A DNA stretch of 64,000 nt from Akkermansiaceae bacterium (GCA_024233005.1 JACKQE010000005.1:1-64000), one strand, 5' to 3'; counted from the first letter of the stretch, positions 16,007 to 25,043 are shown. The notes: generated by a model not told the origin, from the letters alone. Program-made: numbers and translations.

Positions 16007-17452
16007 ATGGAAGGCATCACCGACAAATCTCCTCTGGGCAACCGCATTCTCCACCTCGCCAATGGTGAGGGGATTTCCGACTTTTATGTCACGCCCTGGG
16101 AGCAGCTCACCTACCGGAAAAACGGGGAATTGCTGTTCGATTCATTCGTCTACACGCCGGAACGGGAGTTGGACATGAAGCCGGGCTACGAAGATTATGC
16201 CATGATGATCGGCCAGACGCGGTTCCGCGTCAGCCGCATGATGACCCGGGGACGACTCCGCTGGGTGATGCGGGTGCTTCCGACGAAGATTCCCAAACCG
16301 GAGGACATCATGGTCCCTCCCGCTGCCATCAAGGCATTCCTGGAAGCCAAAAATGGACTCTTTCTGGTGTGCGGAGCGACCGGTTCCGGCAAGTCCACCA
16401 CCATTGCCTCGCTGCTCTCGGCCCGCATCGCCCGGAAGCGGGAGCATGTCCTGACATTTGAGGATCCCATCGAATACATCCTTCCCACAGACCTGGCGTC
16501 CCTTGTCTCCCAGCGGGAGATCGGCAGTGATGAGGAAGATTTCGCCAGTTCGCTCCGGGCGGCGCTCCGTCAGGCTCCCGATGTGATCGTGATCGGGGAA
16601 ATTCGCGATGGAGAAACGGCGGAAATCGCTCTCCAAGCGGCCGAAACGGGTCACGTCGTCGTGGCCACCCTGCACACCTCGACCGCTGCGCAAACGGTGC
16701 AACGCTATCTCAAATTGGTCCCCTCCGAGCGGATGGAGAATGCGATGTATTCCTTTGCGGACTCAATGCGCATGATCCTGTGCCAACGACTTCTGCTCGA
16801 CGGGTTGAAGGGCAAGCGGTTCCCGATCCACGAAGTGCTCCTCTCCTATGACTCAGTCAGCGGGATGATCCGTCGGGGAGATTTTAAAAAGCTCGATCAT
16901 GAGTTGGAAACCGGCATCACCAAGGGGATGCAGAATTTCGACTACAGTCTCAAGCAGCGCGAATTCGAGGGCTGGCGTCCCAGTGTGAAACGGCCCACAG
17001 GATTCACGGAACATGAGGTGCAGGAATTCCTGCGCCATTGTCCGGTGATTGAAGAAAGCGAGCTTCGACCCTCGGGTTCATTGAGCCAGCGTTCTCCGGC
17101 TCAGGCCGGGACAACTTCGGGACCGGCAATCCCAAACTTTAACCAGAGCCCCGCAGGCATGCCGGGTGCCACGGCATTCAATCAAGCGCAGCTGCAGGCC
17201 CAGCATCAGGCGCAGCTGCAAGCCCAGCATCAGGCGCAGCTGCAAGCCCAGCACCAGGCGCAGCTGCAAGCCCAGCATCAGGCGCAACTGCAAGCCCAGC
17301 GTCAGGCTCATCAAGGCGTGCCTCCACACCTGCCGTTTGCTCCGCCGCCGGCGAACACGAGCGTCCCTGCCGCACCGCCCCAGACTTTTGTTCCTCCTGC
17401 CATTCCGCCTGTGCCCCAATGGCAGGAATTCCAAAATCCTCCCACCCGCTGA
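16007..17452 (+). CDS. pilT: PilT-like retraction ATPase with Gln-rich repeat tail
   Basis: A 481-residue secretion ATPase of the PilT family, which powers pilus retraction. Walker A is GATGSGKST (123-131), with EDPIEY as the Asp box, IVIGEIRDGETA as Walker B region, and ATLHTSTAAQTVQRYL as the His box. The ATPase part ends near residue 345 as in ordinary PilT. Beyond it is a Pro/Gln/Ala-rich tail of about 120 residues containing five copies of QAQLQAQ(H/R), then Pro-rich sequence. Such a tail is not part of the usual family. The gene heads a likely operon with the PilM/N/O/P-like genes. Confidence 0.88.
   Translation: MEGITDKSPLGNRILHLANGEGISDFYVTPWEQLTYRKNGELLFDSFVYTPERELDMKPGYEDYAMMIGQTRFRVSRMMTRGRLRWVMRVLPTKIPKPEDIMVPPAAIKAFLEAKNGLFLVCGATGSGKSTTIASLLSARIARKREHVLTFEDPIEYILPTDLASLVSQREIGSDEEDFASSLRAALRQAPDVIVIGEIRDGETAEIALQAAETGHVVVATLHTSTAAQTVQRYLKLVPSERMENAMYSFADSMRMILCQRLLLDGLKGKRFPIHEVLLSYDSVSGMIRRGDFKKLDHELETGITKGMQNFDYSLKQREFEGWRPSVKRPTGFTEHEVQEFLRHCPVIEESELRPSGSLSQRSPAQAGTTSGPAIPNFNQSPAGMPGATAFNQAQLQAQHQAQLQAQHQAQLQAQHQAQLQAQHQAQLQAQRQAHQGVPPHLPFAPPPANTSVPAAPPQTFVPPAIPPVPQWQEFQNPPTR
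17183..17302 (+). repeat. Five tandem 24-base repeats in the pilT tail
   Basis: Five uninterrupted copies of a 24-base unit encode QAQLQAQH (last copy ending in R). Copies are nearly identical at DNA level, differing at a few third positions, so copy number is likely to vary by slippage or recombination. Confidence 0.9.
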
Positions 17453-17479
17453 TCCGAACCGAATCCACCCCGTACCACC

Positions 17480-18346
17480 ATGGACTTCTCCGACATTAAA
17501 GCCGTCCTTTCCTTTGCGGCCTTCCGGCCCGATCCGGATGACTACACTCAAACTTGGGCGAGACGTTTCGCCGGGCAGAAACAGCTGCTGGTGAATTTCA
17601 GCAAAAACGAAGTCACTTGGAAAGCCGTCAACCGGCGTGGCAAGACGGAGGATCAGGGGCATCAGGAAGGCGATTTCATGGACATCATCGCCCAACGGGC
17701 CAACGAGTGGCGCTCCTGTTCCGACGGAGGCTGGGTCGGCGTTTCTTTGAACAGCCGGTTCATCATCACGCTGGAATCGAATCTCCCCCGCCGCAAAGGT
17801 TGGGAGGACACGATCAGGACCAACCCGAAGGCTTTGCTCGGACCCCGGTTCGACCGCGGCAAGCGCTACGGGATGCACCACAACCCCGAGACCAGTTCAT
17901 CGCTCCTCCTGGCCACCGATGAGTCTTTCGTCCGCACGGTGGAAGATGCGCTCAAGAACAATGGGATGCGTCCGGCCCGGGTCGGAGTCGGTCTGTTTTC
18001 CATGATCATCGACATGTCCCAGCGCGCCTTTGCCGCGAGGAAGGAAGCTGCCGCGGATGTGCTGCTGATCGCGGTCTGCGACGGGTCGGTCTGCGCCTTG
18101 CGCCAAAAGATGGGGACCTGGACCGACCTGCGCTGCCGCAGCGGCCTGACTCCTGACGACGCCAGCGCCGTGATGGCACTGGTGCAGCCGTTCCTCCAGA
18201 CCATTGATGCGTCGACCCGGATCCTTTTCATGGCGGACCGTCCGAGCACACCGCTGGCCGCGGACTTCCTGCCCCAAATGTCCAATCATCATGTGACGGA
18301 TATCACCGAGCCCGACGCTCTTTGGAAGAGTTTCTGCAGCAACTAA
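17480..18346 (+). CDS. PilM-like pilus assembly protein
   Basis: A 288-residue soluble protein without signal peptide or membrane segment, 27 bases after pilT. Order (before PilN-, PilO- and PilP-like genes) suggests the actin-fold PilM role of tethering the inner-membrane alignment complex on the cytoplasmic side. Sequence similarity to classical PilM or FtsA is not obvious. What is visible is a mixed alpha/beta protein with FIITLESNLPRRKGWEDTI in the middle and VLLIAVCDGSVCALRQKMG towards the C terminus. Compared with PilM (about 350 residues) it is short, so the name rests on context. Confidence 0.6.
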   Translation: MDFSDIKAVLSFAAFRPDPDDYTQTWARRFAGQKQLLVNFSKNEVTWKAVNRRGKTEDQGHQEGDFMDIIAQRANEWRSCSDGGWVGVSLNSRFIITLESNLPRRKGWEDTIRTNPKALLGPRFDRGKRYGMHHNPETSSSLLLATDESFVRTVEDALKNNGMRPARVGVGLFSMIIDMSQRAFAARKEAAADVLLIAVCDGSVCALRQKMGTWTDLRCRSGLTPDDASAVMALVQPFLQTIDASTRILFMADRPSTPLAADFLPQMSNHHVTDITEPDALWKSFCSN

Positions 18347-18381
18347 GCCACCTATTTTTACTGTCTCCGAGGAAACCAGCC

Positions 18382-18975
18382 ATGGACCCATACATTACCC
18401 ACGACCTGAAGACCGACCGGGTCGGCATCTCCAGCGGCCTGCCGGCCATCCTGAAATTTATCCCCATTGTTTTCTACTGCAGTCTTTTCGGTGCCGGAGC
18501 TTCAGCCCTCTGGTTCCAGAAGAAGACCACCGACTATGAGGCGGAAAACGGCAAGTGGAAAATGGTTCTGGCCACGGAATCCGCCACCAAAGCGGCATCG
18601 GACGGGGAAATGGCCAAAATCAACCAAGAGATCGTGCTTGCCCAGGAAGTGGGGAAATGGGCCGAAGGAGCCCGACCGGTGCAGTCCCTCATGCTGGGGA
18701 TCGCCCGCAGCATCAAGCCCGGCGCCAGCATTGCCGACATCAAGATGGACCGGAACCCGGAAATCCCTTCCCAGCTCATGATGATCATGCGTCTCAACGG
18801 CGGCGGGGCCGAACAGTTGGAAGATTCGCTCAGCGCGATCGAAGCCGCCAACTACCGAACCTACTCCGCCCAGCAGACCAATAAAGAGGGGTCGGTCGAT
18901 TACCAGGCCACTTTGATCTGGAAAAGTGACCCATCCGCCGAGGAAACCCCTTCCGCCACCACCGCGGAGAAATAA
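18382..18975 (+). CDS. PilN-like inner-membrane pilus protein
   Basis: A 197-residue protein with a short cytoplasmic N terminus, one membrane helix around residues 24-45 (LKFIPIVFYCSLFGAGASAL) and a periplasmic region opening with a coiled coil. This is the topology of PilN/PilO alignment proteins. The ATG at 18382 is preferred to the in-frame upstream ATG at 18322 because a GAGGA lies about 11 bases before it and the longer form would overlap the PilM-like gene by 25 bases. Identity rests on topology and gene order. Confidence 0.65.
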   Translation: MDPYITHDLKTDRVGISSGLPAILKFIPIVFYCSLFGAGASALWFQKKTTDYEAENGKWKMVLATESATKAASDGEMAKINQEIVLAQEVGKWAEGARPVQSLMLGIARSIKPGASIADIKMDRNPEIPSQLMMIMRLNGGGAEQLEDSLSAIEAANYRTYSAQQTNKEGSVDYQATLIWKSDPSAEETPSATTAEK

Positions 18976-19023
18976 CCCTACCAAGTCACGCTCAATCAAC
19001 CATTTCAGGAAAGAACCCAACCT

Positions 19024-19581
19024 ATGAACGATCGTAAAATGGCGTGCATGATCCTGCTTCTGGCCATCGCCGGACTGGCGTTTGGCACGCAGAAAATGCG
19101 GGGCCGCATGCTCGCGGCCGAAAGCGGGGCCGAAACCTCCAAGATGGCGGCCAACACCGCCATGCAGGAGCGGACGATGTCGGAGCGGAGCCTGGCGGAC
19201 CGCAAAAAGAAGTCCATGGCCCTGTTGGAGTTTTACCACTCCTGGGTGCCCCATCTCCGGGATTTGAACGGAGCCCAGAGCGGAGAACGCAAGGTGGTGG
19301 AGTTGATCAAGGAAAGCAATGTGTTCCCGCTCTCTCAAAAATTTGACGAGGACAAGAAGACCGTCAAAGGACAGCTGATCCCCAAATCCCTCAAGGCGAC
19401 ACTGGTCCTGGAAGATGATTATGCCAAGACCCTCAACTTCCTCGGGGCGCTCGAGGAAAAAGTGCCCGCCTGCCGGGTCGACCATTGTTTCGTCAGCCGC
19501 GGCGGCGCGGGCAATGACATCCACGTTGAGTTGACCGTGCAGATCCCGATGGCCGATGTCTCCAAACTTCCTCCCCAATAA
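19024..19581 (+). CDS. PilO-like inner-membrane pilus protein
   Basis: A 185-residue protein with an N-terminal membrane helix (MACMILLLAIAGLAFGT), a helical stretch to about residue 70 and a small alpha/beta domain, which is PilO topology. In gene order it corresponds to the position of the Amuc_1100-type protein of Akkermansia (from memory), though it is much shorter than that protein. Interaction with the PilN-like protein is inferred. It starts 48 bases after the upstream gene and ends eight bases before the next. Confidence 0.6.
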   Translation: MNDRKMACMILLLAIAGLAFGTQKMRGRMLAAESGAETSKMAANTAMQERTMSERSLADRKKKSMALLEFYHSWVPHLRDLNGAQSGERKVVELIKESNVFPLSQKFDEDKKTVKGQLIPKSLKATLVLEDDYAKTLNFLGALEEKVPACRVDHCFVSRGGAGNDIHVELTVQIPMADVSKLPPQ

Positions 19582-19588
19582 TCCTGTG

Positions 19589-20293
19589 ATGAAAGCACCC
19601 ATTTCCATGACCATGGCCCTGTGCCTGCTCGGAGCCGGCTTCCCAGTGGGAGCGCAGCAGCCCGCACCCGGAGTTCCAGTGAGGCCGGCGGCCCCCGGAG
19701 CCGCCACCGGCAAACCCGGAGCCGCTGCCGTTCCGGTGCCTCCTCCACCCGCCATCGAGTATGTCGGAAACTCCCCCGAGGACATCGGGGTCATGCCGGA
19801 ACAAAAGCGCCCTCTCCAGGTCAAGGACACGGAGACCAATCCCTTCGCCAACCGAACCGCGGAAGTCGACGAAGTGGTGGTCGTGGAGGACACCTCGGAG
19901 GAGCAGAGCATCCGCAAAGTGCTGCAAAACATCCGGGTCGGCGGGGTCAGTCGGGGCGACGGCGGTCTGCGCATCCTCGTGGGTAACATCATTCTTGAGA
20001 AAGGTCTGATTCTTCCCCAACTGGTGGAGGACCAGCGGGAGCGCTTGATCGTGTCGGACATTTCGGAAAACGAGGTCGAAATCGCCTGGACGGAAAAGGA
20101 CTCCGACGCGCCCTCCGCAAAGCGGGTGCGGCTTCAGGTCGATGTCCGTCCCAAAGTCCGCCAAGTGCTCCATGGGCAGGTGGATTTGAAGAAAGGTGAG
20201 AAATTGCGCTTCGGCATTGTGGATCCGCTGGCGGACCGTCAACCGGAAGAGTCCCCCGGCCCCCAGGCTCCGATCAATCAGGTGGGCCAGTGA
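19589..20293 (+). CDS. PilP-like periplasmic pilus protein
   Basis: A 234-residue exported protein: signal peptide from MKAPISMTMALCLLGAGFPVGAQ, then a Pro/Ala-rich linker, then a beta domain around LRILVGNIILEKGLILPQLV and SENEVEIAW. PilP links the PilN/O complex to the secretin and has the same plan of disordered linker plus beta domain. The ATG at 19589 is used because it places the signal peptide at the N terminus. There is no lipobox cysteine, unlike classical PilP. Confidence 0.6.
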   Translation: MKAPISMTMALCLLGAGFPVGAQQPAPGVPVRPAAPGAATGKPGAAAVPVPPPPAIEYVGNSPEDIGVMPEQKRPLQVKDTETNPFANRTAEVDEVVVVEDTSEEQSIRKVLQNIRVGGVSRGDGGLRILVGNIILEKGLILPQLVEDQRERLIVSDISENEVEIAWTEKDSDAPSAKRVRLQVDVRPKVRQVLHGQVDLKKGEKLRFGIVDPLADRQPEESPGPQAPINQVGQ

Positions 20294-20319
20294 TCCCCTT
20301 CCAGCCTTTTCGATAGGAA

Positions 20320-21243
20320 ATGAACTACTCCCACCACAAGACCGGATCCGCGGGCGGATTCACCTTCATTGAGTTGCTGATTGCCTCGGCAATCTCGGCA
20401 CTGGTGATGGCCACCGGGGTCATGGTCTATATGGCGATCGCCACGAACAGCCGGAGCCATTCCAGCCTGGTGGAGGTGACCTTGGACCAGGCCACGCTGC
20501 AGAACTACTACAACCTCGACTCCACCGTCGTCAGTTCCTATTCGGCTCCCAATTTCGGGCGGTCGGCGGTGGCCAATGCGGTGCGCGAACTCTTCTATCG
20601 CGATGCGGCCAAGGCATCGGCGGTCTTCAGTCTCGGACGCAGCGGATTGAACACGGTGCGTCCCTACACGCTGAGTTATCCGACCACGGGCGAGCGCGTC
20701 CGGCTGGACTCGGCGGACACGTTTCTCACCTTCCTGACCACCAACCATGCTGAAGCGGCGACGATTTTCTCCGACAGCCGGGGGGATTGCACGACCGAGA
20801 ATGCCAGCATTTTCATGTTGGGCAGTTCGGACAGCGTCGGGACGGTGCCGGTGGTGGCGGTCTACGACGTTGACTTTGTGGCGGCCACGGCGCCAGCCGG
20901 AATTTATGCGTCGGTGAAGCGGTACTTCAACGGCAGCCTGACCGACTATTACGACATTTTTTATCCCGACAAGGGCGTGACCGGAGCCTCCTTCAAACCG
21001 GTTTGGGTTGGCTTTGAGATGGCCTCTCGGGTGGCGCTGAATGAAGGACCCGCCATCGACCGTTTCAAGCTCGCGCCGAAGACCCCGTTCTATCTCATGT
21101 GGTGGCCCGATCCCGGCGTGTCCGATCTGGTCCACACTCCCGCGGCCACCGTGACAGGGGCCACCAATCCCCTGAGCACCTATTACCAGATGGGTGGCCG
21201 CACTTCTTTGGTCATGGCCTACCCCATGTTTCCGTCCCTGTGA
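20320..21243 (+). CDS. Prepilin-type minor pilin, PilW-like
   Basis: A 307-residue prepilin with motif GGFTFIELLIASAISALVM at residues 10-28 and a long globular domain. Length and position before PilX- and PilV-like genes fit the PilW/PilJ class of minor pilins that prime pilus assembly at the tip. The start ATG follows TAGGAA. It lies in the same direction as the PilP-like gene, 26 bases downstream. Confidence 0.75.
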   Translation: MNYSHHKTGSAGGFTFIELLIASAISALVMATGVMVYMAIATNSRSHSSLVEVTLDQATLQNYYNLDSTVVSSYSAPNFGRSAVANAVRELFYRDAAKASAVFSLGRSGLNTVRPYTLSYPTTGERVRLDSADTFLTFLTTNHAEAATIFSDSRGDCTTENASIFMLGSSDSVGTVPVVAVYDVDFVAATAPAGIYASVKRYFNGSLTDYYDIFYPDKGVTGASFKPVWVGFEMASRVALNEGPAIDRFKLAPKTPFYLMWWPDPGVSDLVHTPAATVTGATNPLSTYYQMGGRTSLVMAYPMFPSL

Positions 21244-21280
21244 ATAACGGCCTGACTGCTTCCAAGAATTCTTTGCGGAC

Positions 21281-22747
21281 ATGAAAACCAAATCCAGCAA
21301 CCCCCGTCATGGTGGGGAGAATGGCAGCACCATCCTGCTGGCCTTGGTCGTGCTGGGGATCGGCACCATGGGCGTTCTCGCCTGGGCCGCCCTCATCCAA
21401 GCCCGCGCGGTGGATGCCGACGCGACTCAGCAGGCTCTGGAGCGGAGGCTCCGGTATGAAAATTCCCGCGCCATGGGAGAAGCCTATGCGGCCTACCATC
21501 TGGCCACCGACGGCACCCGTGACGCTGTCGGAACAGAATTGACCGGTTCCTGGGGGAAACTGACCCTTTCCCAGTGGAGTGGATCGCCTCTTTCGACCAC
21601 CTCCAGCACGACCGGGACCAATCATGTCTCACCCGTTTCCCTCAGTTCCCACATCACAGAGCTGGATTGTCTGCTCAGTGACGGATTGTCGGACCACAGC
21701 GTGAAATACGCGCTGCGCAGTGAATCACCGATGCTGTCCGGGGATCTTCTGGTTGTGGGGCAGGGGATGAATGATATCAGCATTTCAGCCCCTCTGGAAG
21801 TTCATGGCCGGGCGGTGATCTTTCCCGGTTCCTCTCCCAACACCTACGCCGGGGTGAGGGCGGAGCGATACTACCTGCCGCTCGGCGGATCAGTGGCCAT
21901 TCCGAACCTGGCGGGCCAGGGCAACCTGCCGGACAATCTGCCGCGGGTGCCGCTCACCGCCGGGATCATTTCCGGGACCGATCCCGACTACTCGGGGGAA
22001 CGCTCCGTCATCGAAAATGCGGCCTTCGCCCATACCTACCTCGACAAAGTGCGCGCGTCCTCCTACGTCGAAGTCGATGGCACCGTGCCCTACGGAACGG
22101 CGGGAGAGCCGGTGGTTTCGGACGGTCTGGGAGTGGTCACGGTGGACCTTGGCTCCGCCTCCCTGACACATGTCATTGTCTCCGGGGGAACGCGATTGGT
22201 TCTTCAAGGTCAGTCCGATGCGGCGGCTGCCGCGACGGCGGAAGGACTCGCCCCTGTGGTGGTGGTGGTGCGGGATACCGCCCTCCTTTCCGGAGGATTG
22301 GCTCTGGCTGGAACCCATCAGGGGAGGGGACTGATCCTCGCGGTGCGCCAGGGAGGAGCCGTGGTCCCGGTAACCTTTGCCGGTGCCGGAGCGACCCACT
22401 GGAGGATGCTGCTTGAATTGGAGCATACCCCCGTGGTCTTCAACCTCGGTGCCACGGGAGGAGTCGAGCTGATGGGGGGCATTTCCACGGACGCGGGCAT
22501 TTCTTCCGCCGGTTCCGGGTCTATTTCCCTGGTTCAGGAGAGCAGTGCTGACATGCGGGATTACCTGGCCAACTTCGCCTCCCGGATCGGTTGGGTGGAC
22601 CGTCGTCCATTGGTTTATATCAATCCCGCCCCACTGGCGAATGCGGAGATCGGCGGCTGGGAGGGCGGCGGCTATGCCCCTGTCTCCGACGAGGCCAAAG
22701 CGGCCGAAGCCGCCACCCTCAACGGTGCCGTTAATGCTGTGCCGTAA
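21281..22747 (+). CDS. PilX-like minor pilin
   Basis: A 488-residue protein whose N terminus GENGSTILLALVVLGIGTM followed by a hydrophobic helix resembles PilX N-terminal regions (a Gly then a hydrophobic segment, with Ser in place of the usual Phe). The rest is a large beta-rich domain with repeats rich in Val, Gly and Ala (for example LGVVTVDLGSASLTHVIVSG), suggesting a beta-helix. It sits between PilW- and PilV-like genes, so a minor pilin at the tip complex is inferred. The lack of the usual Glu5 is a feature of GspK/PilX-type proteins. Confidence 0.65.
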   Translation: MKTKSSNPRHGGENGSTILLALVVLGIGTMGVLAWAALIQARAVDADATQQALERRLRYENSRAMGEAYAAYHLATDGTRDAVGTELTGSWGKLTLSQWSGSPLSTTSSTTGTNHVSPVSLSSHITELDCLLSDGLSDHSVKYALRSESPMLSGDLLVVGQGMNDISISAPLEVHGRAVIFPGSSPNTYAGVRAERYYLPLGGSVAIPNLAGQGNLPDNLPRVPLTAGIISGTDPDYSGERSVIENAAFAHTYLDKVRASSYVEVDGTVPYGTAGEPVVSDGLGVVTVDLGSASLTHVIVSGGTRLVLQGQSDAAAAATAEGLAPVVVVVRDTALLSGGLALAGTHQGRGLILAVRQGGAVVPVTFAGAGATHWRMLLELEHTPVVFNLGATGGVELMGGISTDAGISSAGSGSISLVQESSADMRDYLANFASRIGWVDRRPLVYINPAPLANAEIGGWEGGGYAPVSDEAKAAEAATLNGAVNAVP

Positions 22748-22763
22748 TCCTGCTTCTGCTGTC

Positions 22764-23180
22764 ATGAGAAAGCCATTATCCCATTCTTCCCGCGGCTACT
22801 CGCTCATCGAGGTGCTGCTCGCCAGTGCCATTCTCATGATCGGAGTGGGAGCCGCGAGCACCATGACCGTGGTGCTGAACAAGCAGGAAGAAATCAACCT
22901 CCAGGTTTCCCGTGGCACCGCGAGGCTGGAAGCCGCGGCCCGAATGTTTCAAATGGGGCTCAGTCCCGCCCAGATTTCCACGCTTTTGCCGGCGGATCCG
23001 GATGGCGGAGCCATCTCGTTCACCACGGTGGGAACGGTCAACATCCCGGGGGTGGGGGACATGGAATCGACCGTGTGCTCCCTTTCACTTGCGATCGAAG
23101 GCGACGGCGCTTTCACCGGCGCCACCGCCGCCACCCGGGAGGAGTCCGTGACGCTTTACCGCACTCCCCTTGTTCCTTGA
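22764..23180 (+). CDS. PilV-like prepilin
   Basis: A 138-residue prepilin. The methylation motif RGYSLIEVLLASAILMIG is at residues 10-27 with Glu at the fifth position after the cleavage site. The start ATG (22764) gives the short basic leader expected of a prepilin; readings that begin further upstream run through the PilX-like gene. It ends 36 bases before pilC. Confidence 0.8.
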   Translation: MRKPLSHSSRGYSLIEVLLASAILMIGVGAASTMTVVLNKQEEINLQVSRGTARLEAAARMFQMGLSPAQISTLLPADPDGGAISFTTVGTVNIPGVGDMESTVCSLSLAIEGDGAFTGATAATREESVTLYRTPLVP

Positions 23181-23216
23181 TCCTGTTTTTTGATTTTTTC
23201 CTAACCATCTGGCCTT

Positions 23217-24440
23217 ATGCTAAAGAAAGTCACCCTCACCAACGTCCACACGGGACGTCATTTCACCGCTATCGTCGACACCATTTCCGATGACAAGGCC
23301 ATGGTCGGAGCCGGGCGGGCTTCGAATGAGACGGCCAAGGTCAGCGACGTGACCGGTCTGGACGAGCGACTTCAGCGCGCCACCGGCAAAAAGCCCTCGA
23401 TGGATGATCGCGTCGCGCTCTTTTCAGGATTGGCGAAGTGCTTTGAACGCAATATTTCCGCCGTGAAGAGTTTCCAACTGCAGGCCAGCCGGGTCAAATC
23501 GGCGCGCTACCGCGGGGCCATTGGCGAAATCTGCTACGACCTTTCCCAGGGGGAAAAGATCAGCCAGGCGATGGAAAAGCATTCGGACCTGTTTGGGACC
23601 GAGGTCCTGGCCTTGATTCGGGCCGGTGAGGAAGCCGGGCAACTCACGGAAGTCTGCCGGATGGTGGCCACCGGCCAGCGCAAGACCGCAAAAATCATCC
23701 GCAAGCTCAAAGGGGGGATGATTTATCCGGGCATCGTTCTCACCATCGGCCTGATCGTGGTCATCATCATGAGCTTCACCCTCGTGCCGGCAATGACGAA
23801 ATTGTATGGTCAGCTCAAGCATGACCTTCCCTTCGCCACCGTTATGCTCACGAAGCTTTCCGATTTCCTCATCCACCAGCCCTGGGCCGCCGCCATTCCG
23901 GTGGTGGGACTGATCCTCCTGTTCAAGAACATGGGCCGTATCATGAGAGTTCCCTGGGTGCAGAAGGTGCTCGTTCGCTTCCCCGTGGTCGGACCGATCA
24001 TCCGGAAATCTGCCGCCACCGTGAGTTTCCGGGCTCTCGCCATGCTGATTGAGGCCAACGTGCGCCTGTCCCAGGCCTTGTTGATCACTGCCGACACCGC
24101 CTCCCACATTTATTACAAGACGTTCTTCCGCCGGATTGCCGATCACATCGGGAACGGGCTGACCCTGCCGGAGAGTTTCCTGCTCGAGTCCCACTGGCTC
24201 GGAGATGACGGACGCAACATCTGCGGCGTCATGGAGCTGGCGGGCGAGACCGGTGCCGGCACGGAAATGCTCAACGAGATCGCATCCGATTACGAGGAGG
24301 AGTTGGACAACATTGCCAACCAAATTGACAAGCTCATCGAGCCCTTCACGATCGTGATCCTGGGCAGTCTGGTGGGTTTCCTGATCTACGCCATTTACTC
24401 GCCCGTCTTCAGTCTCGGTGGCGCCTTGCTCAAGAAGTGA
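23217..24440 (+). CDS. pilC: Pilus inner-membrane platform protein PilC
   Basis: A 407-residue T2SSF-type protein, the polytopic platform on which PilB assembles the pilus. Two repeated T2SSF domains are seen: DDRVALFSGLAKCFERNIS to about residue 190 and SFRALAMLIEANVRLSQALL onwards. Membrane helices lie at about 180-200 (YPGIVLTIGLIVVIIMSFTL), 222-245 and at the C terminus (FTIVILGSLVGFLIYAIYSP). EAGQLTEVCRMVA is the family's conserved GE-x-G region. The gene is separated by 200 bases of AT-rich DNA from the major pilin gene. Confidence 0.93.
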   Translation: MLKKVTLTNVHTGRHFTAIVDTISDDKAMVGAGRASNETAKVSDVTGLDERLQRATGKKPSMDDRVALFSGLAKCFERNISAVKSFQLQASRVKSARYRGAIGEICYDLSQGEKISQAMEKHSDLFGTEVLALIRAGEEAGQLTEVCRMVATGQRKTAKIIRKLKGGMIYPGIVLTIGLIVVIIMSFTLVPAMTKLYGQLKHDLPFATVMLTKLSDFLIHQPWAAAIPVVGLILLFKNMGRIMRVPWVQKVLVRFPVVGPIIRKSAATVSFRALAMLIEANVRLSQALLITADTASHIYYKTFFRRIADHIGNGLTLPESFLLESHWLGDDGRNICGVMELAGETGAGTEMLNEIASDYEEELDNIANQIDKLIEPFTIVILGSLVGFLIYAIYSPVFSLGGALLKK

Positions 24441-24494
24441 GACGCGAGGACGGGAGATTTCAAATTTGAGAGACACCGCTCAATCTAACAAAAA

Positions 24495-24554
24495 TACCAT
24501 AAAAACCGTAAAAAGGATATTGCGGGATAGATTTAATACGGTATATTTATGGTA
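24495..24554 (+). promoter_or_regulatory. Major pilin promoter within an inverted repeat
   Basis: TTGCGG (24520-24525), 16 bases, TATATT (24542-24547) form a sigma-70-type promoter. It is flanked and overlapped by a long inverted repeat: TACCATAAAAACCGTA (24495-24510) and TACGGTATATTTATGGTA (24537-24554). The arms match except for two extra bases in the right one. The right arm covers the -10. The half-site ACCATAA/TTATGGT recurs at the secretin promoter (14090-14139). Confidence 0.7.
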
Positions 24555-24641
24555 GTTCTAATGAATTAGATTCCCCCCCCCAATAAGGATCCCTTGGAAC
24601 CAAAACAACAACAAGACAAGAACAACAACCAAATCGAACAC

Positions 24642-25043
24642 ATGAAAGTAACCTTGAAGAAAATTAACGCCGGGTTCAGCTTGGTGGAAATGCTGGTGGT
24701 GATCGCTGTTATCGGCATCATCGCCGCCATCGCCGTGCCGAACATTGGCAAGATCAACGATGCCGCCGAGCAGGCCAAGGATCGCCGCAACGCTCAGAAC
24801 CTGGCATCCGTCTGTGCTTCCGCCCAGGCTGCCGGTCTTGACTTCGCGACCGGTGCCGCGGACGGCGACGACGCTTCCGCCGTCATTGCCTTGGTTGTTG
24901 CCGGCGGCACCGTCAACGACGCCACCAGCCCCTTCAACGGCAACTTCTTCGGCGTGCCGAACATGTCCGCCGACGACCAGGCCGGTGCAGATGGCTACCT
25001 CCGGGTTGAGAACGAAATGCTGATCTACGTCGGTGAGCCTTAA
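24642..25043 (+). CDS. pilA: Major type IV pilin (probable)
   Basis: A 133-residue prepilin with motif AGFSLVEMLVVIAVIGIIAA at residues 10-29, then a small Ala/Asp-rich globular domain. It has the size of a major pilin and its own strong, apparently regulated promoter. A very stable hairpin (25092-25126) lies downstream, consistent with high expression. No disulfide cysteine pair at the C terminus: the protein has one Cys. The ATG at 24642 gives a nine-residue leader; an in-frame upstream ATG (24594) would add a hydrophilic Gln/Asn-rich stretch and is less likely. Confidence 0.82.
   Translation: MKVTLKKINAGFSLVEMLVVIAVIGIIAAIAVPNIGKINDAAEQAKDRRNAQNLASVCASAQAAGLDFATGAADGDDASAVIALVVAGGTVNDATSPFNGNFFGVPNMSADDQAGADGYLRVENEMLIYVGEP

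Noticed and set aside
18502..20061. 519-codon minus-strand reading frame
   Set aside because: Shadow of the PilN/O/P-like genes caused by GC-rich third positions; no protein-like features.
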